This document shows positions 30,935 to 38,393 of a stretch of DNA of 64,000 nt, one piece after another. Location of the stretch: positions 4,064,001 through 4,128,000 of the forward strand of contig NZ_OX458333.1 in the NCBI RefSeq assembly GCF_949769195.1, in the 5' to 3' direction. Position 1 is the stretch's first letter. Each line of letters opens with the position of its first letter. A program made the position numbers and the translations under genes. This DNA is from Methylocaldum szegediense (lineage in GTDB: Bacteria; Pseudomonadota; Gammaproteobacteria; Methylococcales; Methylococcaceae). The notes under the pieces were generated by a model. It did not search any database. It was given only the letters and a program-made list of their open reading frames with translations, and was not told the DNA's origin.

Positions 30935-31879
30935 AGCCGGAGAAGACTGCTTGCCGACCAAGGCAGCCTTGATGATATCACTTTTAACAAAGCGCTCGGC
31001 TTCGGTTCGGACGAATGCCTCGAACTCTCTTGCCACGGCCGACAGACGCTTGCCGGCCCGATGCACGATGTACCATTGGCGCATGATCGGAAACGATTCG
31101 ACATCCAAAACGACGATCCGTCCGTCTTCCAGTTCGCGCTCTACAGTATGTATCGATACGATGCCTAGGCCGAGACCTTCTTCGACGCCTTGTTTGATGG
31201 CGCTATTTGTGTTCATTTCCATGCTGGCCGAAATCTGCACGCCTTTTTCCGCCAGGAAGCGCTCGACGGCATCGCGGGTGCCGGAACCTTTTTCCCGCAT
31301 AAGAAAGGTCTCCTGGCTGAGTTCGCTTAAGGGTATGCTTTTTTTCCCAGCCAAGGGATGATTGGCGGCGGCGACCATGACCAACGGATTGACCATAAAC
31401 GCTTCCGCCACCAAGTCTTGATCTTCCGGTGGTTGTCCCATGAGCACAATATCAGCCTCGTTATCGTCCAGTTGCTGCAGCAACCCTTTACGGTTGGTGA
31501 CCTTAAAACGGACTTTTACCTTCGGATAGCGCCGGCAGAAATCGGCAAGAAGGCGAATTGCAAAATAATGGACGGTACTGGCGACAGACACCGCCAAGTG
31601 TCCACCTTCCGTGCCTTTCAATTCTTCGATCAGCTGTTCCGCTTCCTCTAATTGCAAGGAGATCGTTCGACTCAGCCGATACAACTCCTCCCCAGCTCGG
31701 GTCAGGTAAATTTTCTTTCCCAACCGCTCAAATAAGGGTAAACCGACGGCATCTTCGAATTGTTTGATTTGCATCGAAACAGCGGGCTGGGTTAGATAAA
31801 GTTCTTCCGCTGCTCGGGTGAAGCTCAAGCAGCGAGCCACCCTTTCGAAGACCTTTAATTGCCGAAGCGTAATATTCAT
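30893..31879 (-). CDS. cbbR: LysR-type regulator, CbbR-like
   Basis: 328-residue transcription factor. The N-terminal winged helix-turn-helix is 'FTRAAEELYLTQPAVSMQI' (about residues 20-38); the rest is the two-lobed effector-binding domain ('LAVSVASTVHYFAIRLLADF', 'ADIVLMGQPPEDQDLVAEAF'). The sequence and the divergent neighbour, phosphoribulokinase at 32258, point to CbbR, which activates Calvin-cycle genes in response to metabolites such as NADPH. A second related paralog cannot be excluded because this window lacks RuBisCO. The gene end overlaps panC by 42 bases. Confidence 0.85.
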   Translation of the reverse strand: MNITLRQLKVFERVARCLSFTRAAEELYLTQPAVSMQIKQFEDAVGLPLFERLGKKIYLTRAGEELYRLSRTISLQLEEAEQLIEELKGTEGGHLAVSVASTVHYFAIRLLADFCRRYPKVKVRFKVTNRKGLLQQLDDNEADIVLMGQPPEDQDLVAEAFMVNPLVMVAAANHPLAGKKSIPLSELSQETFLMREKGSGTRDAVERFLAEKGVQISASMEMNTNSAIKQGVEEGLGLGIVSIHTVERELEDGRIVVLDVESFPIMRQWYIVHRAGKRLSAVAREFEAFVRTEAERFVKSDIIKAALVGKQSSPALPTQLTSQPDVID

Positions 31880-32257
31880 GCTCTTGGATCGACATGCGAA
31901 TATAAAAAATATTTATTTTGAAAGTATGGACTCAATGCTTCTTCTTATGCAATATCCTCGAACTGAAGCTGGCCTTGACTTTGATCGCGAGCAAGTAGTA
32001 GTGCAATGGCCGATTCAGGGCTAGGCGTGAGAAGTTCCATCGTAGTTTCGGATACCATAATTTACTTAGGCTTTTCCAGGGAGCCATTGGCACCGAGATT
32101 GCCGATCGACCTCGTTTTGCCTGGTGCCACGTCTTCGTGGCGGTTTTTCGGCGTTTTTAGCTTCGCGGCAACGCGATCCGCCAAGAATTTCGACGTGTTT
32201 TGCGGTTCGCGGTTACGCTTGTGCGGTTAAAATAACGAATTAAGGAGGAGGTATCTC
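31880..32257. promoter_or_regulatory. Divergent cbbR-prkB control region
   Basis: 378 bases separate the two divergent starts and contain no gene. Close to cbbR the sequence is AT-rich. At 31902-31916 there is a dyad ATAAA-N5-TTTAT, which fits the T-N11-A core of LysR-type binding sites; it lies about 22 bases before the regulator gene, a usual place for an autoregulatory site. The match is short and could be chance. A strong ribosome-binding site (aaggagga) precedes prkB. Confidence 0.4.
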
Positions 32258-33136
32258 ATGTCCAAGAAACATCCTGTCATAGCAGTCACCGGTTCGTCCG
32301 GTGCGGGTACGACTACCGTCAAGCAGGCATTCGAGCGTTTATTTTTCCGCCTGAATATCAACCCGGCGGTGGTCGAGGGTGACAGTTTTCATCGCTACGA
32401 CCGGGAGGAGATGCGCGCACTGATCGCCAAAGCGCAAGCGGAAGGACGGCACTTCAGTCATTTCTCGATAGAGGCGAACCTGCTCAAGGAGCTAGAGTAT
32501 TTGTTCCGGCAGTACAGCGAGACCGGCACTGGAAAGCGCCGTTATTACATCCATAACGAAGAGGAAGGTCAGCGTCTCGGAGGCTACAAACCGGGGACCT
32601 TCACGCCGTGGATCGATATTCCTGAGGGAACGGATTTGCTGTTTTACGAGGGTTTGCACGGCGCGGTGAAAAACGAGTTCGTGGATATTCCACGATACGC
32701 GGATCTCTTGGTCGGTGTCGTTCCCATCGTCAATCTAGAATGGATACAAAAAATCCACAGGGATACCGCAGAGCGCGGCTATAAGCCCGAGGATGTCACC
32801 GATACGATCCTCCGCCGCATGTACGATTATGTGAAGGTCATCACGCCTCAATTCTCCCAAACGGACATCAATTTTCAGAGGGTGCCTCTGGTCGATACCT
32901 CAAATCCGTTCATCGCCCGCGACATTCCCTCGCCGGACGAGAGCCTCGTGATCATCCGGTTCAAAAATCCGCGCAAGTTCAACGTGGATTTCCAGAACCT
33001 TTTGGCGATGATCAAAGATTCATTTATGTCCCGCTACAACTCAATTGTCGTGCCGGGTGGCAAGATGGGACTCGCCATGGAAATCATTTTCCGCCCCATT
33101 CTGGAGCGGATGATGGAAGAGAAGAAAAGTGCCTGA
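32258..33136 (+). CDS. prkB: Phosphoribulokinase
   Basis: 292-residue kinase that makes ribulose-1,5-bisphosphate for RuBisCO. It is the short proteobacterial octameric type. The P-loop reads 'VTGSSGAGTTTVKQAFERLF' (about residues 10-29), with substrate-binding 'EGDSFHRYDREEM' and 'HFSIEANLLKELEYLF'. Further family segments are 'YKPGTFTPWIDIPEGTDLLF' and 'YEGLHGAV'. The gene has a strong ribosome-binding site and diverges from the cbbR-like gene, implying CbbR control. No RuBisCO or carboxysome genes are in the window, so the cycle is inferred rather than shown. Confidence 0.96.
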   Translation: MSKKHPVIAVTGSSGAGTTTVKQAFERLFFRLNINPAVVEGDSFHRYDREEMRALIAKAQAEGRHFSHFSIEANLLKELEYLFRQYSETGTGKRRYYIHNEEEGQRLGGYKPGTFTPWIDIPEGTDLLFYEGLHGAVKNEFVDIPRYADLLVGVVPIVNLEWIQKIHRDTAERGYKPEDVTDTILRRMYDYVKVITPQFSQTDINFQRVPLVDTSNPFIARDIPSPDESLVIIRFKNPRKFNVDFQNLLAMIKDSFMSRYNSIVVPGGKMGLAMEIIFRPILERMMEEKKSA

Positions 33137-33169
33137 TCAATCGTGAGGCTCGTGTCGATACGGTCTTTT

Positions 33170-35335
33170 TTAAGCCGGCTGTAAATTGGCGTAGGCAAGC
33201 ATTAGCCATTTAGTGCCAGCCTCGGCGAAGTTCACCTGAACCCTGGCTTGGTTGCCTTCTCCCTCATACTGAAGAATTACGCCCTCGCCGAATTTCGCGT
33301 GCCGGACGCGCTGTCCGAGTTTATAGACGCTGGCACGCTCGCTCACGCCTGATGAAACGTGCGAGGACATCATCGGCCGTCCGATGCTTCCGCGCATGCG
33401 TACCTCTTGAAGATACTCGGACGGAATTTCCCGCAGGAACCGGGAAGGGCGGGGATAGGTTTCTTTGCCGTAGAGGCGGCGGGTCTCCGCGTAGGTAAGA
33501 AAAAGCTTGCGCTTCGCACGGGTGATGCCCACATAGCAGAGGCGGCGTTCTTCTTCCAGGCGCCCGGGCTCTTCCAAGGACTGCAGGCTAGGAAACAGTC
33601 CTTCCTCGAGTCCGACAATGAATACCAGGTCGAATTCCAGCCCTTTGGCCGCGTGTAGGGTCATGAGCTGCACGCAGTCCTCGAACTCGTCGCTTTGATT
33701 CTCTCCGGCCTCCAGTGCAGCATGGGATAGAAACTGGTCGAGTTTCGACAGTTCCATGTCCAGTTGCGGTTCGTATTCGAACTGGCGTGCGGCGTTGATC
33801 AGCTCGTCCAGGTTCTCGATTCGCGCTTCGGCTTGCTCGCCTTTCTCCTTTTCATAATGGGCGCGGAGACCGGAAGCCAAAACCACATGTTGCACCTGTT
33901 CCCAAAGCGTATGTTCCGCCGTGTCCCGGGCCATGGCTTCGATCAGCTGCAGAAAGCCGGTCAGTGGCGTTCGAGCTCGGGCCGGCAACGCAGAGTCGCG
34001 GCACAAAGCTTCGGCCGCCTGCCAGAGGGAGCAGCGCTCGGCGCGGGCAACGTCGCGGATCAAGTCGATTGTCTTGGCGCCAATTCCACGTACGGGCGTA
34101 TTGACGACGCGCTCGAAAGATGGATCGTCGTGGCGGTTGGCGATCAGGCGGAGATAGGCGAGCGCGTCTTTGATTTCCGCACGTTCGAAGAAGCGAAGTC
34201 CGCCGTAGACCCGGTACGGTATCCCCATGGCCAGAAATTTTTCTTCGAACTGTCGGGACTGTGCGTTGGAACGGTAAAGAATAGCGGCGTCTCGACGGGC
34301 ATTGCCCTCCTGAGCCCACTGTTTGATCCGCTCGGCGACGAAATAAGCCTCGTCCTGTTCGTTGAAAGCGGCGTATACGGAGATCGGCTCCCCGATGCCG
34401 CCCTCGGTCCATAAGGTCTTTCCGAGTCTACCCTCGTTGTTTGCGATCAGAGCGTTCGCCGCGTTCAAGATGTTGCTGGTGGAACGGTAATTCTGTTCTA
34501 GCCGGATGAGCCGGTGGCTAGGATAGTCTTTCTGAAAGCGGTGGAGATTTTCCACTTTGGCTCCGCGCCAACTGTAGATGGACTGATCGTCGTCGCCCAC
34601 GACGAACAAGTTTTCGCGTTCCTGGGTCAAGAGTCGCAGCCATGCATACTGAATCCGGTTGGTGTCCTGGAATTCATCTACCAGTACGTGGTGAAAGCGG
34701 CGCTGATAATGCTCCAGCACCTCCGGCGTGTCGCGGAGAAATTCGTGGGCGCGCAGCAGCAATTCGGCAAAATCCACTAGCCCGGATCGTTCGCAGGTTT
34801 CCTCGTAGGCGAGATAGATGCGTTGCATCTGCTTTTGGTATGGATCGTACGATTCCGGGAGATGGCGGGCCCTGCGGCCTTCTTCTTTGTGCGCATTGAT
34901 GAACCATTGCACTTGACGGGGCGGCCAGCGCGCTTCGTCCAGATCAAGGCTCTTGAGCACGCGGCGAATGAGCCGATGCTGATCGTCGGAATCAAGGATC
35001 TGAAAAGCGTCGGGTAGTCCTGCTTCCTTGGCATGACGCCGCAATAGGCGGTGTGCGAGACCGTGAAAGGTGCCGACCCATAGGCCCTGGGCGGAGATAT
35101 TCAGAAGCTGTTCAATGCGACCTCGCATTTCGCTCGCGGCTTTGTTGGTAAAGGTAACCGCCAAAATTCCGTGCGGTGAAATACCCTCCATTTGCATGAG
35201 CCAGGCAATGCGGTGTACAAGCACGCGGGTTTTGCCGCTTCCGGCGCCGGCCAATACCAAGAGAGCTGGGGTAGGTGACGTGACCGCCTCCCGCTGCGCA
35301 GGATTTAGAGGACCGATGATAGGGGTAATGTCCAT
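33170..35335 (-). CDS. uvrD: DNA helicase II (UvrD/Rep superfamily)
   Basis: 721-residue superfamily 1A 3'-5' helicase. Motif I is 'LAGAGSGKTRVLVHRIAWL' (about residues 28-46), then Ia 'AVTFTNKAASEMRGRI', II 'VDEFQDTNRIQYAWL', III 'VGDDDQSIYSWRGA', IV 'QNYRSTSNILNAAN', V 'TLHAAKGLEFDLVFIVG' and VI 'LCYVGITRAKRKLFL'. UvrD removes UvrC and nicked strands in excision repair and acts in mismatch repair; it pairs functionally with uvrA in this window. The C-terminus has the Tudor-like 'LGQRVRHAKFGEGVIL' segment that separates UvrD from Rep. Confidence 0.96.
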   Translation of the reverse strand: MDITPIIGPLNPAQREAVTSPTPALLVLAGAGSGKTRVLVHRIAWLMQMEGISPHGILAVTFTNKAASEMRGRIEQLLNISAQGLWVGTFHGLAHRLLRRHAKEAGLPDAFQILDSDDQHRLIRRVLKSLDLDEARWPPRQVQWFINAHKEEGRRARHLPESYDPYQKQMQRIYLAYEETCERSGLVDFAELLLRAHEFLRDTPEVLEHYQRRFHHVLVDEFQDTNRIQYAWLRLLTQERENLFVVGDDDQSIYSWRGAKVENLHRFQKDYPSHRLIRLEQNYRSTSNILNAANALIANNEGRLGKTLWTEGGIGEPISVYAAFNEQDEAYFVAERIKQWAQEGNARRDAAILYRSNAQSRQFEEKFLAMGIPYRVYGGLRFFERAEIKDALAYLRLIANRHDDPSFERVVNTPVRGIGAKTIDLIRDVARAERCSLWQAAEALCRDSALPARARTPLTGFLQLIEAMARDTAEHTLWEQVQHVVLASGLRAHYEKEKGEQAEARIENLDELINAARQFEYEPQLDMELSKLDQFLSHAALEAGENQSDEFEDCVQLMTLHAAKGLEFDLVFIVGLEEGLFPSLQSLEEPGRLEEERRLCYVGITRAKRKLFLTYAETRRLYGKETYPRPSRFLREIPSEYLQEVRMRGSIGRPMMSSHVSSGVSERASVYKLGQRVRHAKFGEGVILQYEGEGNQARVQVNFAEAGTKWLMLAYANLQPA

Positions 35336-35413
35336 GATGCTATTCTAATCGGCTTGCGTGAACGATATGAAGCTTGCACAATCGCAATCTCTTTCTGAGA
35401 GAGGAGGTTAGCG

Positions 35414-35671
35414 ATGAGTTTCGATATAAAAAAAATGACTAAACGCGAGCTTAATGTTGGGCTCAAGGATCAAAAAATTCGCTACGGCGTCGGCGCCGCA
35501 CTGGCGCTGCTTTCGGTATTTCTGGCCAACATCCCGCTGTTGATTATCGGCGGTCTTTTACTGGGATCTGCCCATCTCCGTTGGTGCCCAGTTTATTCCG
35601 GGCTTGGCCGGAGTACAGTGGAACCAGGAGAAGAGCAATCCGGTTCCACCGGGCCTCAGACCAATCATTAG
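35414..35671 (+). CDS. DUF2892 family membrane protein
   Basis: 85-residue protein with the DUF2892 hydrophobic region: 'IRYGVGAALALLSVFLANIP' followed by 'LLIIGGLLLGSAHLRWCP', two closely spaced helices. The family ends with 'CPVYSGLGRST', present here, and is the transmembrane part seen in YgaP-type rhodanese proteins. The role of standalone copies is unknown; the conserved Cys may matter. The ATG at 35414 is preceded by GAGGAGG. It diverges from uvrD with a 78-base gap. Confidence 0.85.
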   Translation: MSFDIKKMTKRELNVGLKDQKIRYGVGAALALLSVFLANIPLLIIGGLLLGSAHLRWCPVYSGLGRSTVEPGEEQSGSTGPQTNH

Positions 35672-35984
35672 ATCGCATTTCTTGGAACGGATTCTGTCGG
35701 TTTCAATCCAACATGGCGCAGGGAGGCGCCGAGTACCCGTCGCCTCAAACTTTTTATCTGTCAAGCTAACCCCTTTTTCGGCTTTGCCGCTGTCCTCTCC
35801 AGAGCCTCCTTCGTCGCAAAGAATAGAGCCACCAACGCAATCGTCCACTTGGGTCGGTTCTTGCAAAAAGTTTCCTATAAAGAAACAATATTTATATTAT
35901 ATGGATAATTGTAAACAATAAGTTGTTAGATAAGATGAGGCTGTAAGCGATCATGAGTCGGTTAACGTCCGAAGGGAGGTTCAG
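35672..35984. other. Non-coding spacer with no recognised gene
   Basis: Just over 300 bases without a credible gene. The 3' part (about 35865-35935) becomes markedly AT-rich and probably holds the promoter of the microprotein at 35985. An 11-codon frame (35953-35988) overlaps that start by its TGA, but it may be coincidence. Confidence 0.4.
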
Positions 35985-36122
35985 ATGATTGCGATGACTT
36001 GGGTTGAATTGTTGCTAACTGGTCTGCTTGTAGCTTCCATTGCTTTCTCGGTTGGGTTCTGCGTCAGCAATTACGCAAAAGCCGACAAAGACGATGTAGG
36101 TTTTTTTAAGAAAAGCGGTTAA
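35985..36122 (+). CDS. 45-residue single-pass membrane microprotein
   Basis: Short gene that reads MIAMTWVELLLTG..., a single hydrophobic helix at about residues 6-28 ('VELLLTGLLVASIAFSVGF') and a charged tail ('NYAKADKDDVGFFKKSG'). The ATG at 35985 is preceded by a near-perfect ribosome-binding site, GAAGGGAGG, at ideal spacing. Two hairpins follow the stop, one with a T-run that resembles a terminator, giving a complete small transcription unit. No family recognised. Its size excludes it from routine gene calling, so relatives may be unannotated. Function unknown. Confidence 0.62.
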   Translation: MIAMTWVELLLTGLLVASIAFSVGFCVSNYAKADKDDVGFFKKSG

Positions 36123-36126
36123 ATAG

Positions 36127-36165
36127 GTCACCGTCATAAGGTTCCTTTTGGGACCGTGGTGATGA
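36127..36165 (+). other. Hairpin after the microprotein gene
   Basis: Nested inverted repeats: outer TCACC with GGTGA and inner GGTTCC-TTTT-GGGACC (one G-T pair). It lies 5 bases after the stop and could protect the 3' end of the transcript or form part of a structured RNA. Confidence 0.4.
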
Positions 36166-36194
36166 GATCTGACGTTTTCATGATAGGTTTTTGT

Positions 36195-36245
36195 AGCTTT
36201 TTCCGGGGGAGCCGCCGACCGGTTTTTTCCCGGAAAAAGCTTTTG
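36195..36245 (+). terminator. Strong hairpin with T-run
   Basis: Perfect 13-bp inverted repeat: agctttttccggg at 36195-36207 and cccggaaaaagct at 36229-36241, with a 21-base loop, followed by TTTT. Reads as a terminator for the microprotein gene on the plus strand. Confidence 0.6.
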
Positions 36246-36635
36246 CCCTCCGAATCGTCTCGTCTTTGGTCATAGCGGCTTTCGGTATCGACTTCATTCC
36301 TTTTGGCTGCTCTTGACCGATCGATAGGGGTGAACGCCCTTTTCCGCGACAAGCGTCCTATTTCCGGACACTGCACTTTTCCAGCAGTTGAACGAGTGTG
36401 AGCTGCTAGGCGGCTAGCAGTTTCGGCTCGTGAAATGACCGTTATCCGACTTCCCGGCTTTGCGGTACCCACGATGTGGCTTGCGGTTGACGCACACTCC
36501 TCGCTGCGCTCGCGGGGCTCTGCTGGGGTATTGTCTTAAGTTATTGGTTTAAAAAAGAAAGAATCCTGTCGAAGCAGCTCTGCCGGAGCTTGTCTTAAGT
36601 ACGTCATCACCTCGAAAAAATAATCGGGATCTCGC
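36246..36635. other. Non-coding stretch upstream of the mraZ promoter
   Basis: About 390 bases with no credible gene. A minus-strand frame (36134-36472) translates to an Arg/Ser/Thr-rich sequence without family resemblance or ribosome-binding site. The words ttgtcttaag recur near 36532 and 36592. It may hold a small RNA or old repeat; nothing can be supported. Confidence 0.4.
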
Positions 36636-36664
36636 TTGACTTGATAGCGGATGATTTCTATATT
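36636..36664 (+). promoter_or_regulatory. Sigma70 promoter of mraZ and the dcw cluster
   Basis: TTGACT at 36636-36641, a 17-base spacer and TATATT at 36659-36664: near-consensus boxes at ideal spacing. Transcription would start near 36671, immediately before the MraZ repeats and about 50 bases before the mraZ start codon. Confidence 0.75.
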
Positions 36665-36673
36665 CCATTCAAG

Positions 36674-36708
36674 TGGTAAGAAGTGGAAAAAAATGGATCC
36701 CGATGGAA
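36674..36708 (+). promoter_or_regulatory. MraZ operator: four TGG(T/A)A repeats at 10-base period
   Basis: TGG occurs at 36674, 36684, 36694 and 36704, each followed by T/A and A, exactly 10 bases apart. E. coli MraZ binds TGGGN repeats with 5-base spacers (10-base period) just upstream of its own gene and represses the cluster. The same geometry lies here, between promoter and start codon. Binding itself is inference. Confidence 0.78.
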
Positions 36709-36721
36709 GTAGGGGGATTTC

Positions 36722-37180
36722 TTGTTTCGAGGCGTTAGCTCGATCAATCTCGACGAAAAGGGTCGATTGACCATGCCCACCCGTTATCGGGCGGAACTGC
36801 ATGAAACTTGTGATGGCCAGTTGGTGGTTACCGTCGGTTTGGATAAATGCCTCATGCTCTACCCGCTTCCCGAGTTTGAAGAAATCGAACGTAAGCTGGT
36901 GAAGCTTCCTTCCCTGAATAGGCAAGCCAAGCGGCTGCAGCGTTTGCTGATCGGCCATGCTACCGAGTGCGAGATGGATGGCCAGGGACGCTTCCTGGTT
37001 CCGGAGCCTTTGCGAAAGTTCGCCGGGCTGGAAAAGCGTGTGGCGCTGATCGGTCAAGGCAATAAGTTCGAGATCTGGGACGAGGACTTATGGAGCGCCT
37101 CTCGCGATGAGTGGATACAAGAAGAGCGCATGGAAAGTCTGGAAGACCTCTCGCCCGAGCTGGGATCGTTGGCACTGTGA
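36722..37180 (+). CDS. mraZ: MraZ transcriptional regulator
   Basis: 152-residue DNA-binding protein with two SpoVT/AbrB-like swapped-hairpin halves. The first starts 'MFRGVSSINLDEKGRLTMPT' and the second centres on 'GQGRFLVPEPLRKFAGL' and 'VALIGQGNKFEIWDEDLW'. MraZ forms a ring that binds repeated TGG motifs and represses the dcw cluster in E. coli. The start codon is TTG at 36722, preceded by AGGGGGA; no in-frame ATG lies nearby upstream. The last bases overlap the rsmH start (GTGA). Confidence 0.95.
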   Translation: MFRGVSSINLDEKGRLTMPTRYRAELHETCDGQLVVTVGLDKCLMLYPLPEFEEIERKLVKLPSLNRQAKRLQRLLIGHATECEMDGQGRFLVPEPLRKFAGLEKRVALIGQGNKFEIWDEDLWSASRDEWIQEERMESLEDLSPELGSLAL

Positions 37181-38112
37181 GCCAGGAGGGTCGCACCCAC
37201 CGGCCGGTCATGCTGCGTGAGGTGCTCGATGGTCTGGCTCTGAGGGCTGACGGTTTATATGTCGACTGCACCTTCGGGCGTGGTGGGCATAGCGCGGCGA
37301 TTCTCGAACATTTGGGCGCGGAAGGACGGTTGCTGGCGCTCGACAAAGATCCGGAAGCCGTGGCTTCCCAAGAAGCGAGACGTCTTTGCGCGGATCCACG
37401 GTTTGCGCTTGACCACGGTAGTTTCGCAAATCTGCGCGAGTTCGTGGAACGGCGCGGGTGGTTGGGGCATATCGCCGGTGTGTTGATGGACTTGGGCGTA
37501 TCGTCGCCCCAACTGGATGAAGCCGATAGAGGATTTAGCTTCATGCGAGAGGGTCCTCTAGATATGCGCATGGATACCACACAAGGCATGACAGCGGCCG
37601 AATGGCTTGCGGGCGTATCCGAAAGGGAGTTGGCTAGCGTGCTTCGAGATTACGGGGAGGAACGTTATGCGCGGCGTATTGCCCGGGCAATCCTTGAAGA
37701 GCGATCGAAGCACCCGATCCTTTCTACGCGCGAATTGGTCGAGATCATCGAGAACGCCGTCCCTACCCGAGAAAGGAGTAAGCACCCGGCCACGCGGAGT
37801 TTTCAGGCAATACGCATTTTTATCAACAGAGAGCTGGAAGAGCTTGAGCGGGGACTACGGCAGGCCGTGGACGTACTTAAGCCCGGTGGGCGGTTGGTGA
37901 TCATAGCTTTTCATTCTTTGGAGGATCGGATCGTGAAGCGATTTATGCGCGACGAGGAGCGTGGCGGAGCGTCACTCCCGCATTTGCCCTTGCAGGCGAC
38001 CGAGCCCGGAAGGCTGAAACGCATCGGCAAAGCCCGCATGCCGGGACCAGAAGAAGTTCGAGACAATCCGCGTGCTCGCAGTGCGGTCCTGCGTGTGGCG
38101 GAGCGCCTCTAG
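37177..38112 (+). CDS. rsmH: 16S rRNA m4C1402 methyltransferase
   Basis: 311-residue SAM enzyme (formerly MraW) that methylates N4 of C1402 in 16S rRNA. The SAM loop is 'DCTFGRGGHSAAILEHLG', with 'LLALDKDPEA' following; the conserved middle is 'GVLMDLGVSSPQLDEADRGF' and 'RIFINRELEELERGL'. GTG at 37177 overlaps the mraZ stop as GTGA and gives the expected N-terminus ('VSQEGRTHRPVMLREVL'); an upstream ATG at 37111 would add 22 unrelated residues that lie inside mraZ. Confidence 0.95.
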   Translation: MSQEGRTHRPVMLREVLDGLALRADGLYVDCTFGRGGHSAAILEHLGAEGRLLALDKDPEAVASQEARRLCADPRFALDHGSFANLREFVERRGWLGHIAGVLMDLGVSSPQLDEADRGFSFMREGPLDMRMDTTQGMTAAEWLAGVSERELASVLRDYGEERYARRIARAILEERSKHPILSTRELVEIIENAVPTRERSKHPATRSFQAIRIFINRELEELERGLRQAVDVLKPGGRLVIIAFHSLEDRIVKRFMRDEERGGASLPHLPLQATEPGRLKRIGKARMPGPEEVRDNPRARSAVLRVAERL

Positions 38113-38114
38113 CC

Positions 38115-38372
38115 ATGAGGGTTCTTCTAGTTTTACTCGTGGTCGCGGTGGCTTCCGCCTTGGGCGTCGTTTACACCAAGTACCGTTCGCGACTGTTGTT
38201 TGCCGAGGTTCAGCGACTCGAACAGGAGTTGGACGCGTATGACGAGGAATGGGGACAGTTACAGCTCGAGCAGAACACCTGGGCCGAACATAGCCGTATC
38301 GAACGGATGGCGCACGGCCGCTTGGGCATGCTTCTGCCGCCAAGAGAATCGATTATTTATATCAAACCTTAG
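38115..38372 (+). CDS. ftsL: Cell division protein FtsL
   Basis: 85-residue bitopic membrane protein. The N-terminal transmembrane helix is 'MRVLLVLLVVAVASALGVVY' (the cytoplasmic tail is almost absent), followed by a periplasmic coiled coil ('FAEVQRLEQELDAYDEEWGQ') and the family end 'ERMAHGRLGMLLP'. FtsL forms the FtsQLB complex that activates FtsWI in the divisome. Sequence conservation is normally low, so position between rsmH and ftsI is important support. Confidence 0.92.
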   Translation: MRVLLVLLVVAVASALGVVYTKYRSRLLFAEVQRLEQELDAYDEEWGQLQLEQNTWAEHSRIERMAHGRLGMLLPPRESIIYIKP

Positions 38373-38393
38373 ACGTAGACGTCGCGTCGAAAT

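Noticed and set aside
33764-34414. 216-residue plus-strand frame opposite uvrD
   Set aside because: Antisense to motifs of the helicase; no recognisable domain.
36134-36472. 112-residue minus-strand frame upstream of mraZ
   Set aside because: Low-complexity Arg/Ser/Thr content and spans terminator-like hairpins; no support as a gene.
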